This document shows, piece after piece, positions 41,658 to 52,361 of a DNA stretch of 64,000 nucleotides. The stretch covers positions 62,001 through 126,000 of the forward strand of contig JAGQON010000001.1 of assembly GCA_020427395.1 (NCBI GenBank), written 5' to 3'. Positions within the stretch are counted from its first letter, which is position 1. Every line of letters starts with the position of its first letter. The stretch is from Phycisphaerales bacterium. Its GTDB lineage: Bacteria > Planctomycetota > Phycisphaerae > Phycisphaerales > UBA1924. A program made the position numbers and the translations under genes. The notes under the pieces are model-generated. The model made no database searches. It had not been told where the DNA came from and saw only the letters and a program-made list of their open reading frames with translations.

Positions 41658-43199
41658 TCAGCAGAGCTGGTACTCGGGCATGGAGGTCGTGAGCAGGAGC
41701 ATGGTGCGGATGCCGTCGCGTGTCGTGGGCTTGGCGACCTTGCGGGCCGCGGAGATCAGCAGGTCGCCGGCACCGTATGGTCGGCGCCCGAGCACGAGGT
41801 CCATGAGCTGATTAGCGACGAGGTCGTCTGGCGGATCGCCCTCGATCCGCGGGTCGTTCATGCAGGCGATGAGGCGGCGCGGGTCGTAGGGGGTCGGGTC
41901 GACGAAACGCCGATCGGTCTGGGCCAGCTCGCCGGTGAGCATGTACACCAGCGTGTTTTGGCGGGTGAAGAGCGTGGAGGTGTTGATCCAGGCACGCCCG
42001 CCGTCCCAGCCCTTGACGCTGGGCGGCATGAACAGACTCTGCCCCATCTGATCCAGAGCGTTGGCCAGCACCACCATGTTGCGAACCGGTGTGTTGAGCG
42101 AGCGGACCGAGCCTACAACAAGCTCGACGGGGCTCTTGATCTTGTTGCCAATAACACTCGGATCGTAGAAATGGCGGCTCATGAGCAGCTTCCGCATCAC
42201 GGGCTTGATCTCATAGCGGCTCTGCTGCATCACCTTGCTCATCGCCCGCACGACCGCCCGCTCCGCGCCGTCGAGTGCGCGGGTGTCGGTGGGGATCTCT
42301 TTCACGAAGAACTTGTAGAGCTTGGCGCAGATGAACGGTGCGCAGTGCTGCGACCGAAGGATCGCATTCACGAAGCCGTCGCCGTCGAGGTTGCCCTGAA
42401 CTCCGAGGATGTACTTGGCGCCCTCATCATGGTTGTTCTTGTCGTATGAGAACGCGTCGTCCCGGAAGGTATACCCCGTGAGTGCGCGGGCACCCTCCTT
42501 GATGTCGCGTTCGCTGTAGTTGCCCTCGCCCAGCGAAAAGAGCTCCATGATCTCACGCGCGAGGTTCTCGTTGGGCGCGTCCTTGCGGTTGCGATCGTTG
42601 TTGAGGTAGCGCAGCATCGCCGGATCGCGGATGACCGCGCGGAGCAAGTCTCCAAAGTTACCAAGTGCGAAGCCACGGAACATGCGGTTCTGAGCGTACA
42701 TGTGGTACGAGTCTTCGATGGTGCGATAGCTGGTCGCGAAGTGCCCGTGCCAGAAGAGCGTCATCTTCTCTTCAAACGGACGCGGTGTCTGGATCATGCG
42801 TGTGATCCACCAGTGCCGCAGCTCACGCATCTGCCCACGGTCGTCCCGTTGCGACCGCTGTCGCATCTCGCGGATCCTGCTCAGCGTGTTCTCGTCGCCG
42901 GTCTGGCGGGCACGCTGGAGCAAGGCCTGCTCGGCGCGCGTCGGCGGACGCATGATGTCGTGATCGAACGCGGTGGGAGAATCGGTTTCGAATGGGATGT
43001 CGTGGTAGTCAACAATGAAATCGACGGCCTTCTGCGGGCCCCATGACGCGAGCGTGCGGATCTGCTCGTCCGTGCCGCCGAAGCCCGCCCGTTGCAGCAG
43101 GTGCCTCGCCTCGCGATAACCGAACTCCTCATCCCCAATCGGGAGCAGCGAAGTCTCGACCTTCTCCTCGGGTTGTGCGAAATCGGTGTGGATGCCCAT
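41658..43199 (-). CDS. DUF1800 family protein
   Basis: A protein of 513 residues. It shows DUF1800 hallmarks: REARHLLQRAGFGGTDEQI near the N-terminus, MTLFWHGHFATSYRTI, APNENLAREIMELFSLGEGN and YSERDIKEGARALTGYTF. I see no signal peptide, yet its partner DUF1501 is Tat-exported; co-export through the partner is an inference. First gene of the two-gene operon with DUF1501. The function of the family is not established. Confidence 0.93.
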   Translation of the reverse strand: MGIHTDFAQPEEKVETSLLPIGDEEFGYREARHLLQRAGFGGTDEQIRTLASWGPQKAVDFIVDYHDIPFETDSPTAFDHDIMRPPTRAEQALLQRARQTGDENTLSRIREMRQRSQRDDRGQMRELRHWWITRMIQTPRPFEEKMTLFWHGHFATSYRTIEDSYHMYAQNRMFRGFALGNFGDLLRAVIRDPAMLRYLNNDRNRKDAPNENLAREIMELFSLGEGNYSERDIKEGARALTGYTFRDDAFSYDKNNHDEGAKYILGVQGNLDGDGFVNAILRSQHCAPFICAKLYKFFVKEIPTDTRALDGAERAVVRAMSKVMQQSRYEIKPVMRKLLMSRHFYDPSVIGNKIKSPVELVVGSVRSLNTPVRNMVVLANALDQMGQSLFMPPSVKGWDGGRAWINTSTLFTRQNTLVYMLTGELAQTDRRFVDPTPYDPRRLIACMNDPRIEGDPPDDLVANQLMDLVLGRRPYGAGDLLISAARKVAKPTTRDGIRTMLLLTTSMPEYQLC

Positions 43200-43289
43200 G
43201 CTGCAGTCTCCCGCGTTGCCTCTGCCCGAACGCTCCAGGCCCCGTGCTATTGCATTAGGCGTGCTCGCGTCGGGCTTTCAGCACCGAGA

Positions 43290-44681
43290 TTACTGCATTT
43301 TCGGGCGAAGAGCCAGACGCATGGCCCAGGCGAGGGCGCAGGCCGTGGTCGCCAGCAGCACCGCACCGCTCACATGGTGCATGGTGGCGACGAGGGCCGG
43401 GATGGGCTCGATTGCCCCGGCGCTGTTCAGTGTGTCGGAGGTGGGCAGCTCGGGCTGGGTGGAGGTCCAGACGAGCCCGAGGGTGGCAAAGCCAAGCGCA
43501 AACTGCCAGCTGACGATCGCGTGCATCATGATCCCAAGGGCTCGCAGGGGCTTGCCGCTCTCACCGGCCTTGCCCGTTCGGATGCCCAACGCGCCCGCGA
43601 TGATGACCAACGCCACGACAATGAACGAGAATCCCATGTGCGACATCATCGCGTGCGACGAGTGCATGTGACGGGTCAACGCGCCAAAGACAAGCTGGAT
43701 CAGCAGGCTGATCAGCGCGAGCGTGCAGAGGGTTCGGGCCTTCTTAGCGACCGCTCGCACCTCATCGGTGGCGGCGGTGTCCGTCCAGCGTGGTGTCAGC
43801 ATGATGGCGATCACGAACGCCAGAGCGAACACGAGCTGGGCAAAAACGCCGTGGATCACGGCGAAGGCGGTGCTCTGGTCCGCGACGCGGATGATGCCAA
43901 GGATGCCCTGCGCACTTACGCCCACGAACAGCACCACGCTGAGCAGCTTGGGCTTCTTTCCCACGGGCGAAACCAGCACACGCAGCATCAGCACCAGCGT
44001 GGTCAGCCCAGCAAGGGTGCCGAAGAGCCGGTGGGAGTGTTCAAAGAAGATCCGTGGCTCGGCCATCAGCTTGAGCGGGAAGAGGACCGAGATCGCCCCG
44101 TAGCTCGTCACGGCGTCGGGTACCGCCAGCCCGGAGTCCGTGCTGGTCACCGCGCCGCCGACGGCGATCAGAGGCAGGTAGGTCAGCGCCGTCACCCACG
44201 CCATGCGGCTGAGCCACTTCAGCGGCGGCTGGGTGGGCTGGCTCTTGTTCTTTGCGATCACCGCGGCGATCATCGCGACCATCACCGAAACCGCGATCGA
44301 CCCCAGAACGACCATCGCAGCGTTCGGGGCGAGGTTGTTCGCCTTCTCGCTCATCTCAGCCGTGGATTCGGGCTGTTCGGCAATAAACGAGCCCAGAATG
44401 AGTAGGTTGATCAGCCCGGTGGCGAGCCCGCTGATCGCGCCGGTCTTGATCCGCTTGGCGGGGTGGACCCCCTGGAGCCAGAGCAGGTTGAAGGCGAAGA
44501 GGGGGACCAGCAGGATCGGGATAGCGATCGGTGTGGGCACATGCATGCCGGGCATGTGAAGGATCCAGGCAAGCACCCACATGAGCATGGCGGAGGCGAA
44601 CCCGATGGAGTACGCGGGGGCGAGCGATCCACTATAGGAAGGATTGATGAGCCCATTGTCCGGAAGTTCTTGCTGTTCCAT
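43290..44681 (-). CDS. ctaA: Heme A synthase (COX15/CtaA family)
   Basis: Converts heme O to heme A for cytochrome oxidase. The 463-residue polytopic protein (about 9-10 membrane helices) carries the family motifs VGGAVTSTDSGLAVPD and FFEHSHRLFGTLAG, plus later conserved His residues in FAVIHGVFAQL, MMSHMGF and MHHVSGAVLL. An extra N-terminal set of helices (residues about 20-130) makes it longer than minimal CtaA. It is divergent from the ACIII/caa3 cluster with a 222-base spacer, in keeping with supply of heme A to coxA. Heme O synthase (ctaB) is not in this window. Confidence 0.9.
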   Translation of the reverse strand: MEQQELPDNGLINPSYSGSLAPAYSIGFASAMLMWVLAWILHMPGMHVPTPIAIPILLVPLFAFNLLWLQGVHPAKRIKTGAISGLATGLINLLILGSFIAEQPESTAEMSEKANNLAPNAAMVVLGSIAVSVMVAMIAAVIAKNKSQPTQPPLKWLSRMAWVTALTYLPLIAVGGAVTSTDSGLAVPDAVTSYGAISVLFPLKLMAEPRIFFEHSHRLFGTLAGLTTLVLMLRVLVSPVGKKPKLLSVVLFVGVSAQGILGIIRVADQSTAFAVIHGVFAQLVFALAFVIAIMLTPRWTDTAATDEVRAVAKKARTLCTLALISLLIQLVFGALTRHMHSSHAMMSHMGFSFIVVALVIIAGALGIRTGKAGESGKPLRALGIMMHAIVSWQFALGFATLGLVWTSTQPELPTSDTLNSAGAIEPIPALVATMHHVSGAVLLATTACALAWAMRLALRPKMQ

Positions 44682-44903
44682 CGGTTGGGAATCCTTCTTG
44701 TCTAGTTGAAACTCAGTCGCAATCGATTATTGCTGTCTGGTCGTCACGGTCGCGGGTATCTTACACAAAAACAGTCAGAATTTCGGCGTGGCAGCACAGC
44801 CAGCCGGAATGTGCGATGCTACCCTAACCCCACTCGCAGCCCGAACTTTCGGGCCTGTTGCGTCATCAGACGCGATCCTATTGCTCACCGGTGGAGATTC
44901 GAC

Positions 44904-45635
44904 TTGAAACCCATCTTCCCCAAATGGATGAACATGCTCCCCACCCTGGGGTTCTTCGCGGCCTCGGGCACGGCGGTGCTCGTGATCGGCGGGTTCTGGT
45001 ACTACGCCACGCCCAAGTTCTGGGAAGTTGGGTATATGCCCCAGCAACCCGGGTCTGGCTTCAACCACCAGATCCACGCCGGCAAGCTGGGGATGGACTG
45101 CCGGTACTGCCACACCAATGTGGAAGAGTCGTGGCACGCCAATGTCCCAGCCGTCGAGACCTGCATGAACTGCCACACCGAGAACCGGCTCAATGTCGAG
45201 ATCTCGACGGCAACCGATGAAAAGGTCCAGTTCATCCGCGACGCCTACGCCGAGGGCAAGGGCATCGAGTGGCGGAATATCCATGTGGTCCCCGACTACG
45301 CGAGCTTCCCGCACAACGCGCATGTGAACGCCGGCGTGAGCTGCTATTCATGTCACGGACAGATCCAGGGCATGCCCGTCGTCGCTCAGGCCCAGTCGCT
45401 CTCGATGGGCTGGTGCCTCGACTGTCACCGCAACCCCGATGAGAACCTGGTACCCAAGGACAAGGTCACGGACCTCTATTGGGTCGAGAACCACTGGTTC
45501 AACACGATGGACGAGAACGGGAACCTGATCCCGGTTTCTGCCGAGGAGCGTGCCCACAAGGGCATCGACCCGCAAGCGCTTGTTGACACGCTCAAGCGAA
45601 ACCCGCCGCAGTACTGTGGCGCGTGTCACTACTGA
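44904..45635 (+). CDS. actA: Alternative Complex III pentaheme cytochrome c subunit
   Basis: A protein of 243 residues. One N-terminal membrane anchor (about 12-33) is followed by five CxxCH heme sites: CRYCH (66), CMNCH (87), CYSCH (147), CLDCH (171) and CGACH (238). This is the ActA pattern. ACIII oxidises quinol and passes electrons to a cytochrome c or directly to the oxidase; ActA carries part of the heme wire on the periplasmic face. I choose the TTG at 44904 with GGAG seven bases upstream; it places the anchor at the N-terminus. A longer ATG reading from 44706 adds an untypical Arg-rich leader. First gene of the respiratory cluster. Confidence 0.92.
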   Translation: MKPIFPKWMNMLPTLGFFAASGTAVLVIGGFWYYATPKFWEVGYMPQQPGSGFNHQIHAGKLGMDCRYCHTNVEESWHANVPAVETCMNCHTENRLNVEISTATDEKVQFIRDAYAEGKGIEWRNIHVVPDYASFPHNAHVNAGVSCYSCHGQIQGMPVVAQAQSLSMGWCLDCHRNPDENLVPKDKVTDLYWVENHWFNTMDENGNLIPVSAEERAHKGIDPQALVDTLKRNPPQYCGACHY

Positions 45636-45712
45636 CCCCGCAGCGAACCGTGTCACCTACTCGCAACCGCTAGACACACGCTCGCACACGCGGGCGATCA
45701 AGAGACGAAACC

Positions 45713-48700
45713 ATGAGCAACCTCGATCAATGCCCATCGAGCAAGGGGAAAACCGAGATCCCGGCCAAGGCACCCGAGATGGGTCGCCTGAACGGCAGGG
45801 CCTACTGGCGCTCGCTCGACGAGTACAGCGGGACACCCGAGTTCAAAGAGTTCGTTGAACGCGAGTTCCCCTCGAACGCGTCGGTGCTCTCAGAGCCTTC
45901 GCGCCGCAGCTTCGTCAAGATCATGGGTGCCGGTCTCGCCCTTGCGGGGGCCGCGACCGTGCCCGGTTGCCGCCGCCCGGACCGCAAGATCATCCCCTAT
46001 GCCAAGACCCCGCCCGAGGTCATCCCGGGTAAGCCGCTCTACTTCACAACCGCCATGCCTCTGCCGGGCGGTGGCTGCGAAGGACTGCTGATCGAGACTC
46101 ACACCGGTCGCCCGACCAAAGTCGAGGGCAACCCGCTGCACCCGGGCAACCAGGGCAAGAGCAGCACCGCCGCGCAGGCGAGCGTGCTGGGGCTCTATGA
46201 CCCCGAACGCCTCAAGTTCCCGGTCTACAACAACCCCTCGCGCGGCAAGCTCGACGCGACCTGGGACGACTACATCGCATGGGCCACGCCGCACTTTGAG
46301 GCACTTGCCTCCAATGGAGGTCAGGGTCTCGCGTTCATCATCGACAAGCAGAGCAGCCCGACCCGTCAGCGACTGATTGGTGAGGTCCGCAGCCGCTTCC
46401 CGCGTGCCCGCTTTGTCTTCTGGAGCCCCGCGGAATCGCGTGCCCCGATCGATGGCTCGGCCATCGCCTTTGGCTCGCCTCAGTTCGTCAGCTACGACTT
46501 CACCGGTGCCCAGTGCGTCGTCTCGGTCGGCTCGGACTTCATGGCCAGCGGCGCCGGCTCGGTCCGCAACGCCCGCACCCTCGCCAGCACCCGCAAGGTG
46601 ATGAAGGGCGGCGACCCGATGTCGCGTCTCTACGCGATTGAGGCCAAGCCCACTTCTGTCGGCTCGCTCGCGGATCACCGCTTCCGCGTCGCGCCCTCGC
46701 AGCTCAACAACTTCACCATCGCGCTGGCGCGAGCCGTGATGGCTCAGGCCGGCAGCGGCGCGGCAGGCCTCCCCGACGCGAGCGTCGAGGGTATGAGCCA
46801 GCACGACATCGATGAGATCGCCAAGGACCTCGTCGCCCACCGCAACCACAGCGTTGTGGTGCCCGGCGACCAGCTCAGCGCCCAGGCATGGGCCATGTGC
46901 ATGGCGATGAACAGCGTGCTGGGTGCGATGGGCTCGATGGTGAGCACGCGTGCAATGAACGCGGATCTGGCCAGTGACAGCGCCGCTTCGATGATTGAGC
47001 TCGTCGACGCGATGAACGCAGGCTCGATCGACACCCTCGTGACGATCAGCTGCAACCCGGTCTATGACGCGCCCGCCTCGATGGGCTTCGCTGATGCCTT
47101 CCACAAGGTCGCGACGACTGTCACCTTCGACACCTCAATGACCGAGACCGAGCACGCCTCGACCTGGTCGCTCAACGGCACGCACTACCTTGAGCAGTGG
47201 GGCGATGTCGAGGATCTCGACGGCACCTACAGCGTCGTGCAGCCGATGATCGCGCCGCTCTACGACCCGGCCCGTTCGGATATCGAGTTCCTCAGCGGTC
47301 TCGCTGGTAGCGAGGGCGTGCACGGCATCGACCTGGTCAAGGCGACCCGCTCGGGCACCGACGCCGCCTGGAACCGCCTCCTCCACAACGGCTTTGCCAG
47401 CGCCCCGCGTCCCAGCGCCGCGCCCGTCCGCTCCGCACAGGTCGTGCAGGCCGCGATCGGCATGGGTGTCGCACCCGCGCCGGGTGAGGGCTCGATGGAT
47501 GTGCTGTTCTACACCAGCAACTTCAACGACGGTCGCTGTGCAAACAACGCATGGCTCCAAGAACTCCCCGAGTTCGGCCCCTCAGTCGTCTGGGATAACC
47601 CGCTGCTCGTGAGCCCGCTCACCGCCAAGAAGCTCGGGCTGCTCCCCGAGCACTCGTGGCAGGACGAGTACAACCCCTACACCAAACAGCAGATGCCGCA
47701 GGCCCAGCTCGTGACCATCACCCTCGACGGGCACGAGATGGAGGCAGCGCTCTGGATCCTGCCGGGCATGGCGGACAACACCGTCGCGGTCAAGCTCGGC
47801 TACGGTCGCAAGATCGTGGGCAAGGTCGGCTTCAAAGTCGGTCACAACACCTACGAGATCAAGCCCGCCTCAGGCACGCTGGCGAGCCGCGGAGCCAGGA
47901 TCAGCAAGGCCGGCGGCACCTACACCATTGCCTCGACCCAGAACCACTGGTCGCTCGAGAGCCGCACCTCCATCGTGCGAGCACTCGACAAGACTTGGTG
48001 GGACCAGTACGCTGATCTCAATGTCAACGCGACCGATGAGATCTACGGCCGCACCTCGGAGGAGCTCAACATCGCCGAGAAGCTCGGCGAACTGAGCCAC
48101 ACCCCGCCGAACATCAGCATCTACAAGAACCCGCTGAATGATTCACGCCGCGACCCTGACCCGAGCAACCTGCACGAGGACAAGGTCCTCAACCGTCAGG
48201 TTCCCCCGCGTTACGCGCAGGGGCCCCAGTGGGGCATGTCGATCGATCTCAACGCGTGCATGGGTTGCAACGCCTGTACCGTCGCGTGTCAGAGCGAGAA
48301 CAACATCCCGGTCGTTGGCAAGAACGAGGTCGCCAAGGGTCGCGAGATGCAGTGGATCCGTATGGACCGCTACTTCGTCGGCGACGATCTCAACAACCCC
48401 GACGAGATCTTCGTCCAGCCCGTCGCCTGTGTGCACTGCGAGAACGCGCCGTGCGAGACGGTGTGCCCGGTCAACGCGACCGTGCACGGCGACGAGGGCA
48501 CCAACGACATGGCGTACAACCGGTGCATCGGCACACGCTACTGTGCCAACAACTGCCCCTACAAGGTGCGTCGATTCAACTTCTTCGACTTCGCCCCGGT
48601 GAAGTTCAACGGCGGGCTCGATCCGCAGTACACCTCCAAGGAAATCGCGCAGGAGTTCGAAGAGACGGTCGCTAAGGACCGCACCTTCAACCAGAACTTC

Positions 48701-49270
48701 ATCCCGCCGCGCCTCCGCAAGAAGCTCGACGAGATCACCAAGATGCACTTCAACCCCGATGTCACGGTCCGCAGCCGCGGTGTGATGGAGAAGTGCACCT
48801 ACTGCATCCAGCGCATCCATCAGGCACGCCAGGAAGTCAAGATCCGCGGCATCTGGGACGACAAGGACCAGGTCGGCCCGATCCCCGATGGCTTCTTCAA
48901 CACCGCGTGCCAGCAGGCCTGCCCGAGCGATGCCATCAGCTTCGGTGACATCCTCGATCCCGAGTCCCGCGTCAGCAAGGAGCGTGACTCTGGCCGCAGC
49001 TACCTGCTGCTGGGTTACCTCGACACCCGCCCGCGCACCACCTACATGATGCGCGTCCGCAACCCCAACCCCGCGATCCGTGTCTACGACGAGCACGACC
49101 CCCTCTCTCATGGCGGCGGGCACGGCGACGACTCTCACGGTGGGGGAGACGGCCACGGCGAAGAGTCGCACGGCGAGCAGCATTCGTCGGCCTACATCGA
49201 TCGGACCAAGAAGTTCATCGATCAGGGCTACTCCATGAGTCTCAAGGTCCTCACCGGAATCAACGCGTAA
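45713..49270 (+). CDS. actB: Alternative Complex III iron-sulfur/molybdopterin-like subunit
   Basis: A protein of 1185 residues. A twin-arginine motif (RRSFVKIMGAGLALAGAA, Arg64-65) marks export. The first about 800 residues follow the molybdopterin oxidoreductase fold; the ACIII family is known not to bind the cofactor. The last part (about 840-1110) is a ferredoxin-like module with four Cys clusters: CMGCNACTVACQSE, CVHCENAPCETVCP, GTRYCANNCPY and CTYCIQ with CQQACPSDA. So the B1 and B2 parts are fused in one chain. The C-terminus is His/Gly-rich (about 1131-1160). It sits between actA and actC. Confidence 0.94.
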   Translation: MSNLDQCPSSKGKTEIPAKAPEMGRLNGRAYWRSLDEYSGTPEFKEFVEREFPSNASVLSEPSRRSFVKIMGAGLALAGAATVPGCRRPDRKIIPYAKTPPEVIPGKPLYFTTAMPLPGGGCEGLLIETHTGRPTKVEGNPLHPGNQGKSSTAAQASVLGLYDPERLKFPVYNNPSRGKLDATWDDYIAWATPHFEALASNGGQGLAFIIDKQSSPTRQRLIGEVRSRFPRARFVFWSPAESRAPIDGSAIAFGSPQFVSYDFTGAQCVVSVGSDFMASGAGSVRNARTLASTRKVMKGGDPMSRLYAIEAKPTSVGSLADHRFRVAPSQLNNFTIALARAVMAQAGSGAAGLPDASVEGMSQHDIDEIAKDLVAHRNHSVVVPGDQLSAQAWAMCMAMNSVLGAMGSMVSTRAMNADLASDSAASMIELVDAMNAGSIDTLVTISCNPVYDAPASMGFADAFHKVATTVTFDTSMTETEHASTWSLNGTHYLEQWGDVEDLDGTYSVVQPMIAPLYDPARSDIEFLSGLAGSEGVHGIDLVKATRSGTDAAWNRLLHNGFASAPRPSAAPVRSAQVVQAAIGMGVAPAPGEGSMDVLFYTSNFNDGRCANNAWLQELPEFGPSVVWDNPLLVSPLTAKKLGLLPEHSWQDEYNPYTKQQMPQAQLVTITLDGHEMEAALWILPGMADNTVAVKLGYGRKIVGKVGFKVGHNTYEIKPASGTLASRGARISKAGGTYTIASTQNHWSLESRTSIVRALDKTWWDQYADLNVNATDEIYGRTSEELNIAEKLGELSHTPPNISIYKNPLNDSRRDPDPSNLHEDKVLNRQVPPRYAQGPQWGMSIDLNACMGCNACTVACQSENNIPVVGKNEVAKGREMQWIRMDRYFVGDDLNNPDEIFVQPVACVHCENAPCETVCPVNATVHGDEGTNDMAYNRCIGTRYCANNCPYKVRRFNFFDFAPVKFNGGLDPQYTSKEIAQEFEETVAKDRTFNQNFIPPRLRKKLDEITKMHFNPDVTVRSRGVMEKCTYCIQRIHQARQEVKIRGIWDDKDQVGPIPDGFFNTACQQACPSDAISFGDILDPESRVSKERDSGRSYLLLGYLDTRPRTTYMMRVRNPNPAIRVYDEHDPLSHGGGHGDDSHGGGDGHGEESHGEQHSSAYIDRTKKFIDQGYSMSLKVLTGINA

Positions 49271-49291
49271 CGCAGCGGAGCAGACGAAGTC

Positions 49292-50869
49292 ATGACCGAT
49301 ATGCATCCTGACCAAGCAATCGCGTACCAGGCCAGCGGGGCCATCAGCGCCCAGCCGGTCTCGCGGCACAACCCGGTGATCCCCGGCACGCGCGACGACG
49401 GCACGCTGACGGAGGACCCCAGCAAACGCGCACCGCTCGTGCTGGGCAACCGCTCGTTCAACGATGTCACCAACATCGTGTGCGGCTACGCCGAAGCGCC
49501 GATGCCCAAGCCCTGGCTCGCCTTCTTCACCATCACCTCCACCATCGCCGCCCTCGGCACCGGCATGATCCTCTACCTGATCATCACCGGTGTCGGCGTC
49601 TGGGGTCTCAACAACCAGGTCGACTGGGCATGGGACATCACCAACTTCGTGTTCTGGATCGGTATCGGCCACGCCGGTACGCTGATCTCCGCGATTCTCT
49701 GCCTGCTCAAGCAGAACTGGCGAACCGCCGTGAACCGATCCGCTGAGGCCATGACGATCTTCGCGGTCGTCTGTGCGGGCATCTTCCCGGGCATCCATGT
49801 CGGTCGCGTCTGGTTCGCATGGTTCCTCTTCCCGATCCCCAACTCCAACGGCATCTGGCCCAACTTCCGCTCGCCGCTGCTGTGGGACGTATTCGCCGTT
49901 TCGACCTACGCGACGGTCTCGCTGCTCTTCTGGTACATGGGCATGATCCCCGATGTCGCCACACTGCGTGACCGCGCGGCCCTCCGTCTTCACAAGGGCG
50001 TCTCGCGCCCCTTCGCCATGCCCATGCCCATCGGCAAGGGCCTCATCCTCCCCTTCATGCCCCGCCCGGACACCATCCGCGTGTTCATCTACGGCGTGGC
50101 ATCGCTGGGCTGGCGTTTCAGCAGCCGCCACTGGCACCGCTACGAGAAGGCCTACCTGATGCTCGCGGGCATCTCGACGCCCCTCGTTCTCTCGGTGCAC
50201 TCGATCGTTTCGTTCGACTTCGCGACCTCGATCCTCCCGGGCTGGCACACCACCATCTTCCCGCCCTACTTCGTGGCGGGTGCGGTGTTCGGCGGCTTCG
50301 CGATGGTGCTCTTCCTGCTGATCCCGCTTCGGGTCATCCTGCCCAACTTCTCCGACCTGCTCACGCTGCGTCACCTGGAGAACATGGCCAAGATCCTGCT
50401 TCTTACCGGCACGATGGTTGGCTTCGCCTACTCGATGGAGTTCTTCATCGCCTGGTACGGCGCCAACGAGTACGAGTTTGCCGTCTTCGCCAACAACCGC
50501 GTCAACCCAGCCCAGGCGCCCTACTGGTGGGCCTACTGGACCATGATCACCTGCAATGTGCTCTTCCCGCAGCTGTTCTGGATACGGAAGATGCGTCAGA
50601 ACCCGCTCGTGATCTGGATCGTCGCACTCGCCGTCACCATCGGCATGTGGTTCGAGCGGTTCGTGATCATCGTCACCTCGCTGCACCGCGCGTTCCTGCC
50701 GGGCGAGTGGCACATGTTCTTCCCGACCTGGGTCGACATCCTCACCTTCGTCGGTTCGTGCGGCATCTTCATGACGCTGTTCCTGCTGTTCCTCAAGTTC
50801 CTTCCCGTCTTCGCCCTCGCGGAGCTGAAGGTCGTGATGCCCCAGTCGCACACGGATGACCACCACTGA
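49292..50869 (+). CDS. actC: Alternative Complex III NrfD-like quinol-binding membrane subunit
   Basis: A protein of 525 residues with about ten membrane helices of the NrfD/PsrC type, including '[20 protein letters not shown]' and [20 protein letters not shown]. In ACIII, ActC forms the quinol site and possibly a proton path. A soluble N-terminus of about 65 residues precedes the first helix. The gene follows actB after 21 bases and precedes actD after 14. Related to actF further down. Confidence 0.94.
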   Translation: MTDMHPDQAIAYQASGAISAQPVSRHNPVIPGTRDDGTLTEDPSKRAPLVLGNRSFNDVTNIVCGYAEAPMPKPWLAFFTITSTIAALGTGMILYLIITGVGVWGLNNQVDWAWDITNFVFWIGIGHAGTLISAILCLLKQNWRTAVNRSAEAMTIFAVVCAGIFPGIHVGRVWFAWFLFPIPNSNGIWPNFRSPLLWDVFAVSTYATVSLLFWYMGMIPDVATLRDRAALRLHKGVSRPFAMPMPIGKGLILPFMPRPDTIRVFIYGVASLGWRFSSRHWHRYEKAYLMLAGISTPLVLSVHSIVSFDFATSILPGWHTTIFPPYFVAGAVFGGFAMVLFLLIPLRVILPNFSDLLTLRHLENMAKILLLTGTMVGFAYSMEFFIAWYGANEYEFAVFANNRVNPAQAPYWWAYWTMITCNVLFPQLFWIRKMRQNPLVIWIVALAVTIGMWFERFVIIVTSLHRAFLPGEWHMFFPTWVDILTFVGSCGIFMTLFLLFLKFLPVFALAELKVVMPQSHTDDHH

Positions 50870-50883
50870 GAAGGAGCCCGGAG

Positions 50884-51510
50884 ATGAGCATGATTCACAA
50901 CATCACCAACGCCGCGGCTGACTACTTCCCGATGCTGCTTCGCAAGGCCCCGCCGCGATTCGTCACCGAGTCCGGCAAGCCCGTGCACTCGATCGTCGCG
51001 GAGTTCGATGAGACCCCCAAGGTCTACAAGGCCGCCCAGAAGGTCCGCGACGCGGGCTTCACCAAGTGGGACCTGCACACGCCCTTCCCGATCCACGATA
51101 TCGAGAGCGCGATGGGCATGAAGACAACCAAGCTCCCGCTCCTGGCCGCCGCCGCGGCGGTCTCGGGCGTCGCCTTCGCGGCCCTGCTGCAGTGGGGCAC
51201 CTCGTGGGTCCTCTACCCGACCGTGGTACAGGGCAAGCCCTTCGAGGCGTGGCAGCCCTTTGTCCCGATCATGTTCGAGCTGGGTGTGCTCTTCACCGCG
51301 TTCATGTGCATCTTCGGCATGCTCGCGCTCAACGGGCTTCCCCGCTGGCACCACCCCCTCTTCACCCACGACCGCTTCATGCGGGTGAGCAACGACCGCT
51401 TCTTCATTGTCATTGAGGCGACCGACCCCAGCTTCGAGCCCGCCAAGGTCAAGAAGCTGCTCGAGGACGCCGGCGGATCGCACATCACCCTGATCGAAGA
51501 CGCCGACTGA
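50884..51510 (+). CDS. actD: Alternative Complex III subunit ActD (DUF3341)
   Basis: A protein of 208 residues. It has the DUF3341 pattern: a cytoplasmic N-domain with SIVAEFDETPKVYKAAQKVR and WDLHTPFPIHDIESAMGMK, two membrane helices (about 80-105 and 120-145), and a ferredoxin-like C-domain (DRFFIVIEATDPSFEPAKVK). ActD packs beside the ActC/ActF membrane core. AAGGAG precedes the start; the second Met two codons in is an alternative. Confidence 0.92.
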   Translation: MSMIHNITNAAADYFPMLLRKAPPRFVTESGKPVHSIVAEFDETPKVYKAAQKVRDAGFTKWDLHTPFPIHDIESAMGMKTTKLPLLAAAAAVSGVAFAALLQWGTSWVLYPTVVQGKPFEAWQPFVPIMFELGVLFTAFMCIFGMLALNGLPRWHHPLFTHDRFMRVSNDRFFIVIEATDPSFEPAKVKKLLEDAGGSHITLIEDAD

Positions 51511-51569
51511 GACACGAACCACGCACCCCACAACGGGCCTGCACTGAAACCATGACGACAGGAATCAGC

Positions 51570-52361
51570 ATGATCCCAGCAGTCAATACAACACGACGCA
51601 CCGCACGCGTACTTATCGCGTGCTCGCTCGCGCTGGGCGCGCTCGCGACGCTCCCGCTCGGCGGGTGCCGCGGCGATCGCACCGACAAGCCGCCGCGCCG
51701 GTTCTTCCCTGATATGGACTACCAGCCCAAGCTCAAGGCGCAGAGCGAGACGCAGTTCTTTGAGGACGGCATGTCGCAGCGACCCCTCGTGGACGGCGTG
51801 GTCCCCTTCTCGGATCACAGCACCCTCCCCGCGCCGGGCGATGACAGCGAGTGGGCCCAGATGCGTCTGATGGACCGCGCCAACATGCTCCGCGCCGACG
51901 AGACCTACTACTTCGGGCTCGTTGCCGGGGCCAGCATGGACAACCCAAGCTGGGTCGCCCGCATGCCCGTCGAAGTTGATCAGGAACTCATCGAACGCGG
52001 TGCCGAACGGTTCAACATCTTCTGTGGCATGTGCCACGGCTACAACGGGATGGGCAACGATTCGGGCACCGTCGGGCGACTAATGAATGTCCGCCCGATC
52101 AATCTGCTCGACGCCAAGTACCGCGACCGCAACGGTGAGTTCGGCTCCGATGGTTACATCTACCATGTGATCCGCGAGGGTCTCTGGTCGCCCGACGGCA
52201 CCAACCGCATGCCCGCCTACGGCTACGCCGTCAACGAGCACGACGCGTGGGCCATTGTCGCCTACATCCGCGTGCTGCAGTCGGCCTTCGACGCCGAGGG
52301 CAACAGCAACTTCGGCGGCCCCGCAGCCCTGCCCACCCAGAACAACGGGGGTGAAGGATGA
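51570..52361 (+). CDS. actE: Alternative Complex III monoheme cytochrome c lipoprotein
   Basis: A protein of 263 residues. A lipoprotein signal ends LPLGGC (Cys33). The cytochrome c domain has CGMCH at 152-156 and a likely axial Met in NRMPAYGYAVNEHDAWAIVA. ActE would hold the last heme before the oxidase. ATG 51570 has CAGGAATCAGC upstream; the ATG at 51552 lacks a ribosome site. The stop overlaps actF in ATGA form, so they are coupled. Confidence 0.92.
   Translation: MIPAVNTTRRTARVLIACSLALGALATLPLGGCRGDRTDKPPRRFFPDMDYQPKLKAQSETQFFEDGMSQRPLVDGVVPFSDHSTLPAPGDDSEWAQMRLMDRANMLRADETYYFGLVAGASMDNPSWVARMPVEVDQELIERGAERFNIFCGMCHGYNGMGNDSGTVGRLMNVRPINLLDAKYRDRNGEFGSDGYIYHVIREGLWSPDGTNRMPAYGYAVNEHDAWAIVAYIRVLQSAFDAEGNSNFGGPAALPTQNNGGEG

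Noticed and set aside
48143..50866. 907-codon open frame on the minus strand across actB and actC
   Set aside because: It is antisense to two certain ACIII genes; its composition (Asp/Glu/Arg/Val-rich, no motif) is the usual mirror of high-G+C coding DNA.
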